Virus record (IMG/VR): IMGVR_UViG_3300006751_004060
Span: 1 to 46,491 of that record
Strand: one strand, 5' to 3'
DNA from: a virus
Length of the DNA: 46,491 nucleotides
Each line of letters begins with the position of its first letter. Positions within the stretch are counted from its first letter, which is position 1. A model generated the notes under the pieces. The model made no database searches, was not told the DNA's origin, and worked only from the letters and a program-made list of their open reading frames with translations. Positions 34,630-43,310 of the stretch are shown piece by piece. A program made the position numbers and the translations under genes.

Positions 34630-35755
34630 TAACGTGATCTCCATCTGGATATACATGCGCCACATCTTCACGACTGACTGCTAAACGAATGGCTGGCCTG
34701 TCTCCTGCTGCTGTGATTTTATGCACCACGCCTTTTGGAATGAAAACCACGTCATCTTTCTTGACAATCTTGGTTTCGCCGGCGATCTCCCATTCCCATT
34801 CGCCATCTACAATATACCACCACTCATTCCAATCTGGATGATAGTGACGTCGGTTTCCCTCGCCGGGCTGCTGATGGATCAAGGTGGCACTGTTGCTCTC
34901 GGTATTAACTACGCGGTGGCTCCATGACTTGGTTTTGTCAAAAGAGGCCCGAATATTGGCCACATTAACAATAGACTCGTTAGATTCTGCTAGGTTGTTG
35001 TCTTCGACCCCATCGCGCGCAAGGATGCTGGGTACGTCAGCCTCAGAGTGGTGTTGGCCATAGTACTGTGGCTTATATGCTCCCCGAGCGGTGGAGCGGG
35101 CCACAAACTCGGCTAATTGAAAGTCTTGCTCGTTGTCTACATCGATGGTGGCAAGACCGCTCAAGACAAAACAGCCAACGTTTCCATCTCCGCCGTGATA
35201 TCCACAACTGTACTTTTTCATATTTTCTAAATAGTTATCCTTTCTCCATCCCATCAATCCGCAGGCATATGCCTGAACAGGGTATAGCTCCTGAGAGGGA
35301 GGTGATATCTTCTTTTGATCGAAATTGACCGGGGTGCCCTGATATACACACTCAATCTGCTGATTAGAGACTGAGATTAAGGTGTCTGCCTCGGTATCTA
35401 CCATTGTCTGCGTAAACTCTTTAATTTCTTCCGCCGTTATAAAAGGGGATGTTGGGAGCACCTGTACGACAACGTCACACTCTGTGTTGTTCAAAAAATC
35501 TTCCGTGAAGTGATCGTTTGTGGCGCCATCAGTTGAAAGCTGGCTTGGTCTTTTGTAGAAGGTCACCCCTTCATTCTCGGCTATCTCCCCTATGATATCG
35601 GATTCTGAATTAACATAAATTTCATCAAAACAGTCGGCTTCTTTGGCTGCTCTGATTATATAGCTAATCAAAGGTGTGCCATTTAATAGGCGAATGTTCT
35701 TTTTCGGTATTCTCTTGCTGCCAAATCTGGCAGGAATCATTGCTACAACTTTCAT
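34616..35755 (-). CDS. CMP-nonulosonate (sialic acid type) cytidylyltransferase fused to a cupin
   Basis: The protein has 379 residues from the ATG at 35755, which has GGAG seven bases upstream and overlaps the previous stop by one base (TAATG). Residues 1-215 are NeuA-like: AMIPARFGSKRIPKKNI (CTP-binding loop), VVVQVLPTSPFI, and IDVDNEQDFQLAE, the conserved acidic end. A linker (about 220-265) joins a cupin at about 275-365 (RRHYHPDWNEWWYIVDG, VVFIPKGVVHKI) with metal-type histidines. NeuA-type enzymes activate nonulosonic acids with CTP for transfer. The cupin half could be an epimerase or isomerase-like or metal-binding sugar domain. The fusion is unusual; the NeuB and sialyltransferase-like neighbours support the CMP-sugar reading. 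Confidence 0.88.
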   Translation of the reverse strand: MKVVAMIPARFGSKRIPKKNIRLLNGTPLISYIIRAAKEADCFDEIYVNSESDIIGEIAENEGVTFYKRPSQLSTDGATNDHFTEDFLNNTECDVVVQVLPTSPFITAEEIKEFTQTMVDTEADTLISVSNQQIECVYQGTPVNFDQKKISPPSQELYPVQAYACGLMGWRKDNYLENMKKYSCGYHGGDGNVGCFVLSGLATIDVDNEQDFQLAEFVARSTARGAYKPQYYGQHHSEADVPSILARDGVEDNNLAESNESIVNVANIRASFDKTKSWSHRVVNTESNSATLIHQQPGEGNRRHYHPDWNEWWYIVDGEWEWEIAGETKIVKKDDVVFIPKGVVHKITAAGDRPAIRLAVSREDVAHVYPDGDHVNEGA

Positions 35756-36723
35756 TAAATTTCTCCTTCCCATTTAGTAATAGTTAAGTTATAAAATTCT
35801 TTTAAAAATTTGTCCATCGTTTTAATTTTTTCCTTATCCTCTTTTGTTTTATCGACCAAAATGCGATTTATTGATAAGTTAAAATTGTTCGCTAAATAAT
35901 CATCAACCTGCACCTTAGTACCGTGGTGATGTTCCAAGATCTTCCCAAAGTAATCTATTTGGGGCTGCGCAGCATGTAAATCGAATCTTAGAGAGGCTCC
36001 CGTAGGTCTATTATTCACTATTTCTATAGGATCATACTTTATTGTTTGTTCTAAGTGTGCAGAATGATATGCATCTCCTTGATTTGTGCCCATATTAAAA
36101 AAAGTAAATCCTGCAATATAAAGCTCCTTAATATCATAGTTCAACAAGGTTACTATCCCCAGCAGACCAGTATTGCACGTGGTGCCCACTTCCTTGTCTA
36201 CCTTGAAGAGATATCCATCGCAAACATTATGAAACGGAACATCCCATTCGTTAATGATTGCTTCACCCTTTCTAATGTCCCACATTGAAAGATTTGGTTG
36301 TATAAGATACTTCAATGATTCGACGAAGGGCATGTTATCTTTGAGGGATCTAATTTTGTTAAAGTTAAGACAACTAACTAGAATATCAGTTCTCTTCCCA
36401 TAGTCTTCCCATAATTCTTCTGGAATGTCATACGCTGTGTTTATTCGGATAACAAGATCGTATGAGTCGATCTTTTCTCCCATGCCGGTTCCGACCAAGC
36501 TTGGGGCCGGACCGACGAACGCAATCGTCTTGCCATCAATCAGTTTCTCTAGCTCTAAATCTTTCTCGTAATCTTTGAACTCGCTAACAAGATAATCTGC
36601 GCGGCGCCCTAAATCTTCCAACTGCCATTCGGGAGGCATCGAAGAGCAGATCCAAGGCGGCGTCTCTTCCTCCAGCGGAATCCCAACAATATCTTTCTTT
36701 AAGTTACCGTACCATTTTACCAT
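35755..36723 (-). CDS. Sialyltransferase-like glycosyltransferase (GT29 family)
   Basis: The protein has 322 residues. Residues 65-98 (TIAFVGPAPSLVGTGMGEKI then DSYDLVIRINTAY) match sialylmotif L of GT29: 'vavVGns..L.gs..G..Id..d.ViR.N'. A second block, GTTCNTGLLGIVTLLN followed by ELYIAGFTFFN, corresponds to sialylmotif S, and the HSAHLEQ region follows where GT29 enzymes have their downstream His. GT29 enzymes transfer sialic acid or related sugars from CMP. The adjacent gene makes the CMP sugar. An AGAGG sequence lies about 5 bases before the ATG. GT29 was long thought mainly eukaryotic, with bacterial and viral members known; a viral copy here is notable. Confidence 0.82.
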   Translation of the reverse strand: MVKWYGNLKKDIVGIPLEEETPPWICSSMPPEWQLEDLGRRADYLVSEFKDYEKDLELEKLIDGKTIAFVGPAPSLVGTGMGEKIDSYDLVIRINTAYDIPEELWEDYGKRTDILVSCLNFNKIRSLKDNMPFVESLKYLIQPNLSMWDIRKGEAIINEWDVPFHNVCDGYLFKVDKEVGTTCNTGLLGIVTLLNYDIKELYIAGFTFFNMGTNQGDAYHSAHLEQTIKYDPIEIVNNRPTGASLRFDLHAAQPQIDYFGKILEHHHGTKVQVDDYLANNFNLSINRILVDKTKEDKEKIKTMDKFLKEFYNLTITKWEGEI

Positions 36724-37670
36724 ATAAACCTCTCTTTATAGTGTTTTACTATTTTGATTATTTCATCATCAAAATTCTTAATCGGCTCCCAGCCTATCGC
36801 CCTTAATTTAGAATCGTCAAGAGCATAACGCACATCTTGTCCTTCACGCGAATATGAAAAATCAACATAATCGTTCCAAGTGTATTCTTTATCGTCATAA
36901 AAGTTGCTAATAATCTTTAATACAGTTTCAATATTTTTCTGCTCAAACCCACCGGCGACATTGTATATCTCTCCTATCTCTCCATTTTCAATAATAGCTA
37001 TAACAGCTGACGCGGTATCGGCCGCGTGCAACCAATTTCTTACTGGGGCACCCCCATCGTGAAGTCGAATCTTCTTGTCGCGCTGTAAATTTTTTATGGA
37101 TAGTGGAATAAGTTTCTCTGGATACTGGCCAATCCCGTAATTGTTGGTTGGCCTTATAATATTGTATCTGATGCCATAGGTTCTAGCCCATGCAATAACA
37201 AGCATGTCTGCGGCTGCTTTTGAGGCAGAGTATGGATTGCTTGGTTTTAAAATATCAGTTTCGATATGTGCATCTCCAAGAATGTCGCCATATACTTCAT
37301 CAGTGCTAAAGTGTAAAAAAACGGGTCGTTGGGCACAGTTCTCTGGCTTGTGGCGAATCAGGTCCAGCAAGTTTTGTACTCCCACAACATTGCTGCTTAT
37401 AAACTCTTTGCTATCGATGATGCTATTTCCCACGTGAGACTCTGCTGCCACATTTATAACATAATCACAATCGCGCAAATAAGCAAGTTCTTTAATGTCG
37501 ATTTCTTCAAAACGAAAATTATCATAATCTCCAAACTCATCCAAAAGGGAGCGATCTGCTGCATATGTACACTTGTCTACTCCATAGATCATCCAGCCCT
37601 TTTGTAGGCACGCTCGTGTCACATAGGCGCCAATGAAACCTAAGCAGCCTGTGATGTAGACCACTTTCAT
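36717..37670 (-). CDS. Nucleotide-sugar 4,6-dehydratase (RmlB-like, extended SDR)
   Basis: The protein has 317 residues. It has the NAD motif YITGCLGFIGAYV (an unusual Cys in place of the second Gly), the conserved NVAAESHVGNSI, the dehydratase catalytic STDEVYGD (Thr-Asp-Glu), and NPYSASKAAAD (YxxxK). NNYGIGQYPEKLIPLSIKN is typical of RmlB. RmlB-type enzymes convert an NDP-glucose to its 4-keto-6-deoxy form. It is directly followed (in transcription order preceded) by the E1-like 3-dehydrase gene with a TAATG overlap, so the nucleotide (dTDP or CDP) may be the one the dehydrase uses; that is inference. Confidence 0.88.
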   Translation of the reverse strand: MKVVYITGCLGFIGAYVTRACLQKGWMIYGVDKCTYAADRSLLDEFGDYDNFRFEEIDIKELAYLRDCDYVINVAAESHVGNSIIDSKEFISSNVVGVQNLLDLIRHKPENCAQRPVFLHFSTDEVYGDILGDAHIETDILKPSNPYSASKAAADMLVIAWARTYGIRYNIIRPTNNYGIGQYPEKLIPLSIKNLQRDKKIRLHDGGAPVRNWLHAADTASAVIAIIENGEIGEIYNVAGGFEQKNIETVLKIISNFYDDKEYTWNDYVDFSYSREGQDVRYALDDSKLRAIGWEPIKNFDDEIIKIVKHYKERFIW

Positions 37671-39007
37671 TATAAGCTGCCGAAAAATTCATCGACTGAA
37701 TTCTTGATGTATTCAAGCTTTTCGTCCGTTAGGCCGGCATATGTTCCCAAGAAAAACGAATTGGTGGTAACCAGTTGTGCGTTGGGGAATGTTTCGTTCA
37801 TGTCGCCGTATGGAGTCGCCATGTGAACAAATCCAGGATGAGCCAGAATATTCCCTGAGAAATATGAACGCGTCTGAATCTTTGCCGCCTCAAGGTGGCC
37901 CACAATATCAAAACGCGAGAATGGTGCATCTTCCTTAATTGTCAACAAAAATGCGAACCAACATGGATCTGCTTTGTCAGTTGCAACAGGCATATGAAAA
38001 TATTGCCCATAAGGCTCGAATATGGCCCGTAGCCGGGCCCAGTTCTCTCTTCTGGCAGCATCTAGCCTTGGAAGCTTTTGAAGCTGCTGTAGGCCTATTG
38101 CGGCCTGTAAATCTAGTGGCTTAAGGTTATACCCTATTTCATCGAATACATATCGATGATCATAAACCGCTTCGGGGTGTCCCGGAAGCCAATTCTTAAA
38201 TCTCATTCCGCATGCTGTTGATGCTGTCACACATCCCGGCTTCATCGAGTTGCAGTAGCATGCCCGGCCCCAGTCTCGCATGCTAGCAAGAATGGTTCTG
38301 GTCTTCTGGCTGTTGGTGGCGATGAAGCCTCCTTCGCCGGTAGTCATGTGGTGGGCAGGAAAGAATGAGCACGTCGACATATCACCATATGAGCCTAGCT
38401 TCTTTCCGTCGTAATATGAGCCCAGTGCATCGCATGCGTCTTCCAAAAAGACAAGATCATATTTCTCCACAAGAGCCATAAGCCTATCCATGTCTGGTGG
38501 ATTACCAAGCACGTGCGCAAACATAATACCTCTGATCTCTGGATCTTCTTCCAAAAGCTTTTCAACAATATCCAAATCCAAATTAACGCTTGGCAGTTCC
38601 ACATCAACAAACACTGGTACCAGATTGTTCTGAATCAGGGGATTGATTGTCGTAGGAAAACACACAACTGGGGTGATAACCTTGTCGCCATCTTTTAATT
38701 GTCTGCCAAAGCGCTTTGATTTTGTGGCGGCAACCATCAGCAAGTTAGCCGAGCTTCCCGAGTTAGTAAGGGTTCCGTGAAGTTTTCCCAAGTGCTTCGG
38801 AAATTCAATTTCAAAGTTGCGGCCGTTCTTGCCGAAAATCATCCACCCATCCAGCAACACATTTACTGCCGATAGGTATTCCTTTTCATCAAAAATAGGA
38901 CCCGAATAGGATACCCAGTCTTGGCCGGCTTTCCATTCTTCGTTGTTTGTTTTCTCTATAATGTATTCTTTAACTAAATCTAATATTTTCTGTTTCTTAT
39001 GCTGCAT
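37670..39007 (-). CDS. NDP-4-keto-6-deoxyhexose 3-dehydrase, E1/RfbH type
   Basis: The protein has 445 residues, the length of RfbH/DdhC (about 437) rather than of ordinary DegT-family aminotransferases (about 370-390). The usual PLP lysine is replaced by His (SFFPAHHMTTGEGG, H219/H220), the hallmark of PMP-dependent 3-dehydrases. Cysteines C192 (LEDACDALGS), C250, C252 and C259 (RACYC...PGC) fit the E1 pattern C-X57-C-X1-C-X7-C almost exactly, so a [2Fe-2S] cluster is expected. It removes the 3-hydroxyl from a 4-keto-6-deoxy NDP-hexose, giving a 3,6-dideoxy sugar once an E3-type reductase supplies electrons. No E3 reductase gene is visible in the window. Confidence 0.9.
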   Translation of the reverse strand: MQHKKQKILDLVKEYIIEKTNNEEWKAGQDWVSYSGPIFDEKEYLSAVNVLLDGWMIFGKNGRNFEIEFPKHLGKLHGTLTNSGSSANLLMVAATKSKRFGRQLKDGDKVITPVVCFPTTINPLIQNNLVPVFVDVELPSVNLDLDIVEKLLEEDPEIRGIMFAHVLGNPPDMDRLMALVEKYDLVFLEDACDALGSYYDGKKLGSYGDMSTCSFFPAHHMTTGEGGFIATNSQKTRTILASMRDWGRACYCNSMKPGCVTASTACGMRFKNWLPGHPEAVYDHRYVFDEIGYNLKPLDLQAAIGLQQLQKLPRLDAARRENWARLRAIFEPYGQYFHMPVATDKADPCWFAFLLTIKEDAPFSRFDIVGHLEAAKIQTRSYFSGNILAHPGFVHMATPYGDMNETFPNAQLVTTNSFFLGTYAGLTDEKLEYIKNSVDEFFGSL

Positions 39008-40250
39008 GATTTCTCGCTATCTTGCTCAGTCCGTGTAAGGTTTCATCTATCGCGGAGCAATGCACGATACATGATTTTTGTGCATATGTCGTCATCAACG
39101 TTGACAATGCTGGTATGCTTCTCGGAATACCTCCGCTTAATATAACCCAATTAAGGTCGTTATTACAATCGAACTTGTCGATATATTTTACATATTGTTG
39201 AGTAAGACTCCCTATCAATGATGTTAAAATGTTATCAATATTAAAATTATTTTCTCTGATGCCTCTTATTGAGCCGCCGTCGGAATATCCAAGCGCGCTT
39301 TCGAAAATAGCAAAATCTATTTCAAGAGTAGAATTTACAATTTCCTCATGAGTATAATGTCTCATCTTTTCCCAGCAATCAAAACCAAGTTCAGAAAAAA
39401 GATTTAAATATGCACGCAGAGCGCGACCAGCAGGTATGTGTGTTACTGTATGCAAGTGGTTGTCTCCGATGTACGGCCTATATTCGATGCCGGCCGGCGT
39501 CTTTTTCGTCTCTGATATTCTAGAAACTTGTGAGCCTGTTCCTATGTTTACCAAAATACTATCGAAGTCTGCGTTAACAGCACCGTATGTCGCACTCTGG
39601 AGATCTCCCACTCCCGTATAAATCGGCGTGTCATTGTAATAGCCGGCTATCTCTATATTTGGTGTCCCATTATTAAACATCAAATCACATTGGAATAAAT
39701 CCGAAATATAAGGCGAAATCTGTTCCCTATTCACATCGTAGAGCCCGGTGGAAGCTAACATGCTGTTGTGTGTTATGTTTTCACTCTTGCCGGAGATGTT
39801 CGCTAAAAGATCCGGCAATGTCATAACTTTTATTTTTTGGCCAAAAGCTTTCTGTGTGTTAACCATGTGATATAAATTATAGATTGGCAAGCCAATGCGA
39901 CTCTTCATTCCTGTTATCTTTCTAAACTCGTCTAGCTCCACTATTGGGCCGCGGTGGTCTTGCCAGCTAATGTAATCTGTTAGCGGATTATTATTCTTAT
40001 CTGCTACTACAAAGCCGTGCATTTGAGATGAAATAAAAATAGCCTCATACTCGTGAATCCTGTATGATTCACAAATATCTTTAAATATTTCTGTAAGTCT
40101 TTCTTGAGATACTACGAATTCGCCAAGCACCTTAGAAGTATTCTGGGGCGCTTCAATTTTTCGAAAATCGGAATGCTGCTCAGTGGTAACGTCATAGGTG
40201 ACCGACTTTATATGAGTTGCTCCAAAATCAACTAAGAGTGTTTTATTCAT
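38997..40250 (-). CDS. FGGY-family carbohydrate kinase, sedoheptulokinase-like
   Basis: The protein has 417 residues. DFGATHIKSVTYD is the N-terminal phosphate-binding strand-turn; SSQMHGFVV and WQDHR (residues 96-100) resemble sedoheptulokinase (SHPK). GVGDLQSA carries the catalytic Asp (D216), and LVNIGTGSQVSRI and VILSGGIPRSIPAL are the ATP-binding elements. FGGY enzymes phosphorylate C3-C7 sugars. A C7 product would suit the neighbouring cyclase and the GmhA-like isomerase, which use sedoheptulose 7-phosphate in known pathways. It overlaps the 3-dehydrase by 11 bases and the cyclase by 8. The exact sugar is inferred. Confidence 0.82.
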   Translation of the reverse strand: MNKTLLVDFGATHIKSVTYDVTTEQHSDFRKIEAPQNTSKVLGEFVVSQERLTEIFKDICESYRIHEYEAIFISSQMHGFVVADKNNNPLTDYISWQDHRGPIVELDEFRKITGMKSRIGLPIYNLYHMVNTQKAFGQKIKVMTLPDLLANISGKSENITHNSMLASTGLYDVNREQISPYISDLFQCDLMFNNGTPNIEIAGYYNDTPIYTGVGDLQSATYGAVNADFDSILVNIGTGSQVSRISETKKTPAGIEYRPYIGDNHLHTVTHIPAGRALRAYLNLFSELGFDCWEKMRHYTHEEIVNSTLEIDFAIFESALGYSDGGSIRGIRENNFNIDNILTSLIGSLTQQYVKYIDKFDCNNDLNWVILSGGIPRSIPALSTLMTTYAQKSCIVHCSAIDETLHGLSKIARNHAA

Positions 40251-41352
40251 TTATTATCCCATTGATGGTTTGCTGTATTTGTAGTAGTATTTCGTCGTTT
40301 AGTTCTCTTCTTTGGAACTTGGTATGCCCAAGTGAATCCATGTAGATAAACGTCGCGGAATTTCCTATCGTCTTCTTATCGCTTCTTAGTACTTCACCCA
40401 GTTGAGCGAAATCGATCTTGCTCAAAGCCTCGCGATCCTTCTCTTCTATCAAATCACAAACACATTTATTAACAGATGGATCTGAAAACTCGAACAAATC
40501 ATTGACGATCTTTATGCCTATCGCAACTGCCTGGCCGTGAGGGATCTCATATTTGGTTAGAGATTCGATTGCGTGGCCAACAGTGTGTCCATAATTGAGG
40601 CTGCGCCTGACATCCAACTCAAACTCATCTTTTTCTACGATCGCTCTTTTAATATGCAATCCATTAACTATCAATGTCTTAAAATCATCAAAATTCTTTA
40701 CTTCGTTTCCATCTACAAGTTGTTGATATAACTCGATAAAAGGCTGGCCGCCGATAATAAAAATCTTCATTATCTCGCCTAGTCCAGATTTTATCTCTTG
40801 CGGCTCAAGTGTATGCAGGAAGTTGGTGTTTATGATAACTTCCGATGGAGACGAAAACAAGGCTAGCTGATTTTTAGACTTCTTATAATTTATGCCTGTC
40901 TTGCCGCCAATGCAGCTATCGCATTGAGATAGTAATGTGGTCGGAACAAACTTCCAGTTAATGCCGCGTTTATAAATTGAACCAACAAAGGAACCTATAT
41001 CTTGCGTGATGCCGCCGCCGACCACTACCATTTTCTCACCCTTGGTGAACTTGCATCGATGTAAAAAATCAGCGGCTAGCAAAACACTTTCTATCGTTTT
41101 TGTATTTTCAGTAGCCTCCAACACAAATATACGGTCGCGATTAAAGGAGAGCCTATCCCAAATAAGCTCTAAGACATTCTGATCTATCAATAAGACGTCA
41201 TCATCACCAAGAAGATTATTAACAGTTTCGCTAATATCACATGTTTCGAAGTTAACTTCATAACTTGTAGGTACCGAACTGACAATAAAATTGTCCGTAA
41301 TATCTGCCGGCTTCAAATTAAATGAGGAGTCTTCGATCTTAAATGTGTTCAT
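40243..41352 (-). CDS. Sugar-phosphate cyclase of the 3-dehydroquinate synthase family
   Basis: The protein has 369 residues. It has the NAD-binding GGGITQDIGSF (residues 112-122), VPTTLLSQCDSCIGGKTGIN, and a metal-binding triad of E193 (GLGEIMK), H256 (NYGHTVGHAIE) and H272 (IPHGQAVAIGI). These match the DHQS/EEVS/valiolone synthase superfamily. GGKTG and GHTVGHAIE favour the DHQS branch; the usual 'GVVGDL' of DHQS reads GITQDI here, and 'EVIK' reads EIMK, so the substrate may differ. Members cyclise DAHP or sedoheptulose 7-phosphate. Next to a sedoheptulokinase-like gene, a C7-cyclitol route is an attractive inference. It lies 4 bases from NeuB. Confidence 0.85.
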   Translation of the reverse strand: MNTFKIEDSSFNLKPADITDNFIVSSVPTSYEVNFETCDISETVNNLLGDDDVLLIDQNVLELIWDRLSFNRDRIFVLEATENTKTIESVLLAADFLHRCKFTKGEKMVVVGGGITQDIGSFVGSIYKRGINWKFVPTTLLSQCDSCIGGKTGINYKKSKNQLALFSSPSEVIINTNFLHTLEPQEIKSGLGEIMKIFIIGGQPFIELYQQLVDGNEVKNFDDFKTLIVNGLHIKRAIVEKDEFELDVRRSLNYGHTVGHAIESLTKYEIPHGQAVAIGIKIVNDLFEFSDPSVNKCVCDLIEEKDREALSKIDFAQLGEVLRSDKKTIGNSATFIYMDSLGHTKFQRRELNDEILLQIQQTINGIINE

Positions 41353-41356
41353 AATA

Positions 41357-42469
41357 TTATTTTATACAGCGAAGGCCGCGTTTTGTAATTCGACTTTGTG
41401 TGTCTGAGTCTTCTTTATGGGCACTGTCAATATCTTGAATGACCATGGGATCGTCGCGCTTGCAATCTCGCAACAACTTCTCGCCCTCCATAAACTCACG
41501 AGGTGAAATCTGCCCTTCTTGGAGTGGCACTGCCAAATATACATCATCCGTTGTAATCACATGGCCGGTGCTAAGATTCCTCTTGAAATAGACTCCCCTA
41601 ACAAGGGCGTCCAAATACTTGGTTTCTTTTTCGGAAATTACTCGGCGCTCAATCTTGGAGCCACCACACATCTCCTTTGCCTTGTGGAAGGCTTTAAACC
41701 ATTCGCCGGCCTGATGTGGCAGAGAGCAGTACTTGGAAACGGTGCGCTCATCCCCTTCTGGGTATTCAATGTCCACGTGTCGCTCCCATGTGCGGGCGCC
41801 CTTGGCATATGACAACATCATCGATGAAGTCCAGTCATGATATTCGTGAGTTGAGAGGCCAACTACAATATCTGGATAGCGCTGACATAAGAAATCAACC
41901 TGATTGAGTTCTAACTCACAATCCTCAGACGGGTAGTTGGATACACAGTGGTTCAAGGCAATCGGAATATTTCGATTCGCGAAAAACTTAACCACATCGT
42001 CGATACTCTTAAGAGATGCTCCGCCAGTCGATAAAATAACCGGCTTCTTGGTGCGCGCGATCTTCTGCAGAAGAAACCAGTCGTTAATATCCGAGCTAGC
42101 GACCTTAATGATCTCAATCCCAAGCTCTACACACCATTCAACTGCCCTTTCATCAAAGGCAGTCGCCATTGGAATACAGCCGGCCTTCTTGATGGCCGTG
42201 ATTAACACAGCATGCTGGCTCTTTTTTAGCTGAGTTTTTTCAGTCTTCCAAATATATCTAAGATCCTCGCGACCCTTAAAGTCCTTGTGGACAAAATTTG
42301 GCACATCTCGAAATTGCAGCTTCATTGCTGCTTTTACATTATTGTATCGAACCACTTTTCCGTATTCGGAGATAATCTTCTTGCCACGCTTCAGATCTCC
42401 CCAATGATTATTGGCGATTTCAAGCACAAATAAGTTTTCAAATAATTTGTTGGCTTCATTTTTTTTCAT
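41357..42469 (-). CDS. NeuB-family nonulosonic acid synthase
   Basis: The protein has 370 residues, close to the usual 340-350 plus extensions. N-terminal TIM-barrel features are LEIANNHWGD (metal/substrate loop), MATAFDERAVEW, IIKVASSDIND, and VILSTGGAS. CVSNYPSEDCELELN corresponds to the 'CtS.YP' loop. The usual 'GlSDHT' reads GLSTHEYHDW and 'EkHft' reads WERHVDIE, so it is a divergent member. The C-terminus (about 295-355) is an antifreeze-like SAF domain (GVYFKRNLSTGHVITTDDV, REFMEGEKLL). NeuB enzymes condense PEP with an N-acyl mannosamine-like sugar to make sialic, legionaminic or pseudaminic acid. The CMP-synthetase and GT29 genes are downstream. Confidence 0.88.
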   Translation of the reverse strand: MKKNEANKLFENLFVLEIANNHWGDLKRGKKIISEYGKVVRYNNVKAAMKLQFRDVPNFVHKDFKGREDLRYIWKTEKTQLKKSQHAVLITAIKKAGCIPMATAFDERAVEWCVELGIEIIKVASSDINDWFLLQKIARTKKPVILSTGGASLKSIDDVVKFFANRNIPIALNHCVSNYPSEDCELELNQVDFLCQRYPDIVVGLSTHEYHDWTSSMMLSYAKGARTWERHVDIEYPEGDERTVSKYCSLPHQAGEWFKAFHKAKEMCGGSKIERRVISEKETKYLDALVRGVYFKRNLSTGHVITTDDVYLAVPLQEGQISPREFMEGEKLLRDCKRDDPMVIQDIDSAHKEDSDTQSRITKRGLRCIK

Positions 42470-43310
42470 TTTTTATTCCTTGTAAAAATTTATATACTCT
42501 CAATATTCCACTCTCTAGTCCATATAGGTTTATTCCTAAAGACGATAATCGTTCCGAAGATCCGGTATATGAAAAATCAGAGTCTTTGTCAATAAGCTTA
42601 ACATTGTTTGGGCGTCCTGTCAAGGTTTTTATTGCCTCTGCAATCCCAAGTAAATCAAGTTTTTCTTCATAACACAAATTTAAATCAAGCGGAAAGCCTT
42701 CTTCAAACCGAGTCAAATAATATATAACCACCTTATATAAATCTTCAATATAAAAAAAGTCCATTTTTTTATTCGAATGCACGATCATCTCTTCTTCACG
42801 AAGGTGCCGAATACAATTTGCTTTTATCATCCGATCTGACAGCTCTTTTTCGCCAAAACAATTGAAAATTCTTAGATTCACGATGTTGTCGTTAATGTCG
42901 TGGATTCTTTTTGCAATCAGATTTTTCGAAAGCCCATAATAATCTCGCGGACACTCATTTAATACATCCCCTTCTCTCGCTTCGTCTATATCTTTAGCTC
43001 TATCAAACGCTGCGCCAGAACCAAAATTGATCATCATCTTAAACTTGTCTCGATGGACAGCTAGATTCTCAAACATCACAATATTCTCGTACAGATCGGC
43101 ACTCGTATCGGCTATAGTTCGGCGTCCGCCGCGGACTGCTGCATGTATAACATACTCTATATCATTAGTTTTAAACATTCTTCTGCATGCTTCAGAATCT
43201 AGCACATTTAGATTCTCGCGGGAACCTTGAATCACACCATATCCAAAGTCTTCTAACCTTTTAGACAGAAAAGAACCTAGATAGCCATTCGCACCAGTGA
43301 CCAAAATCAT
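42456..43310 (-). CDS. NAD-dependent epimerase/dehydratase family protein
   Basis: The protein has 284 residues. VTGANGYLGSFL is the NAD-binding motif and DYYGLSKNLIAKRI holds the YxxxK catalytic pair. INFGSGAAFDRAKDI takes the place of the usual Ser-rich strand. NLRIFNCFGEKELSDRMI and FFYIEDLYKVVIYYL are family-like. It probably acts on a nucleotide sugar as an epimerase or 4-reductase; it could be the reductase that ends the branched-chain sugar pathway, but that is inference from its neighbour, the TPP enzyme, whose stop overlaps this start by 4 bases (ATGA). Confidence 0.85.
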   Translation of the reverse strand: MILVTGANGYLGSFLSKRLEDFGYGVIQGSRENLNVLDSEACRRMFKTNDIEYVIHAAVRGGRRTIADTSADLYENIVMFENLAVHRDKFKMMINFGSGAAFDRAKDIDEAREGDVLNECPRDYYGLSKNLIAKRIHDINDNIVNLRIFNCFGEKELSDRMIKANCIRHLREEEMIVHSNKKMDFFYIEDLYKVVIYYLTRFEEGFPLDLNLCYEEKLDLLGIAEAIKTLTGRPNNVKLIDKDSDFSYTGSSERLSSLGINLYGLESGILRVYKFLQGIKNEKK

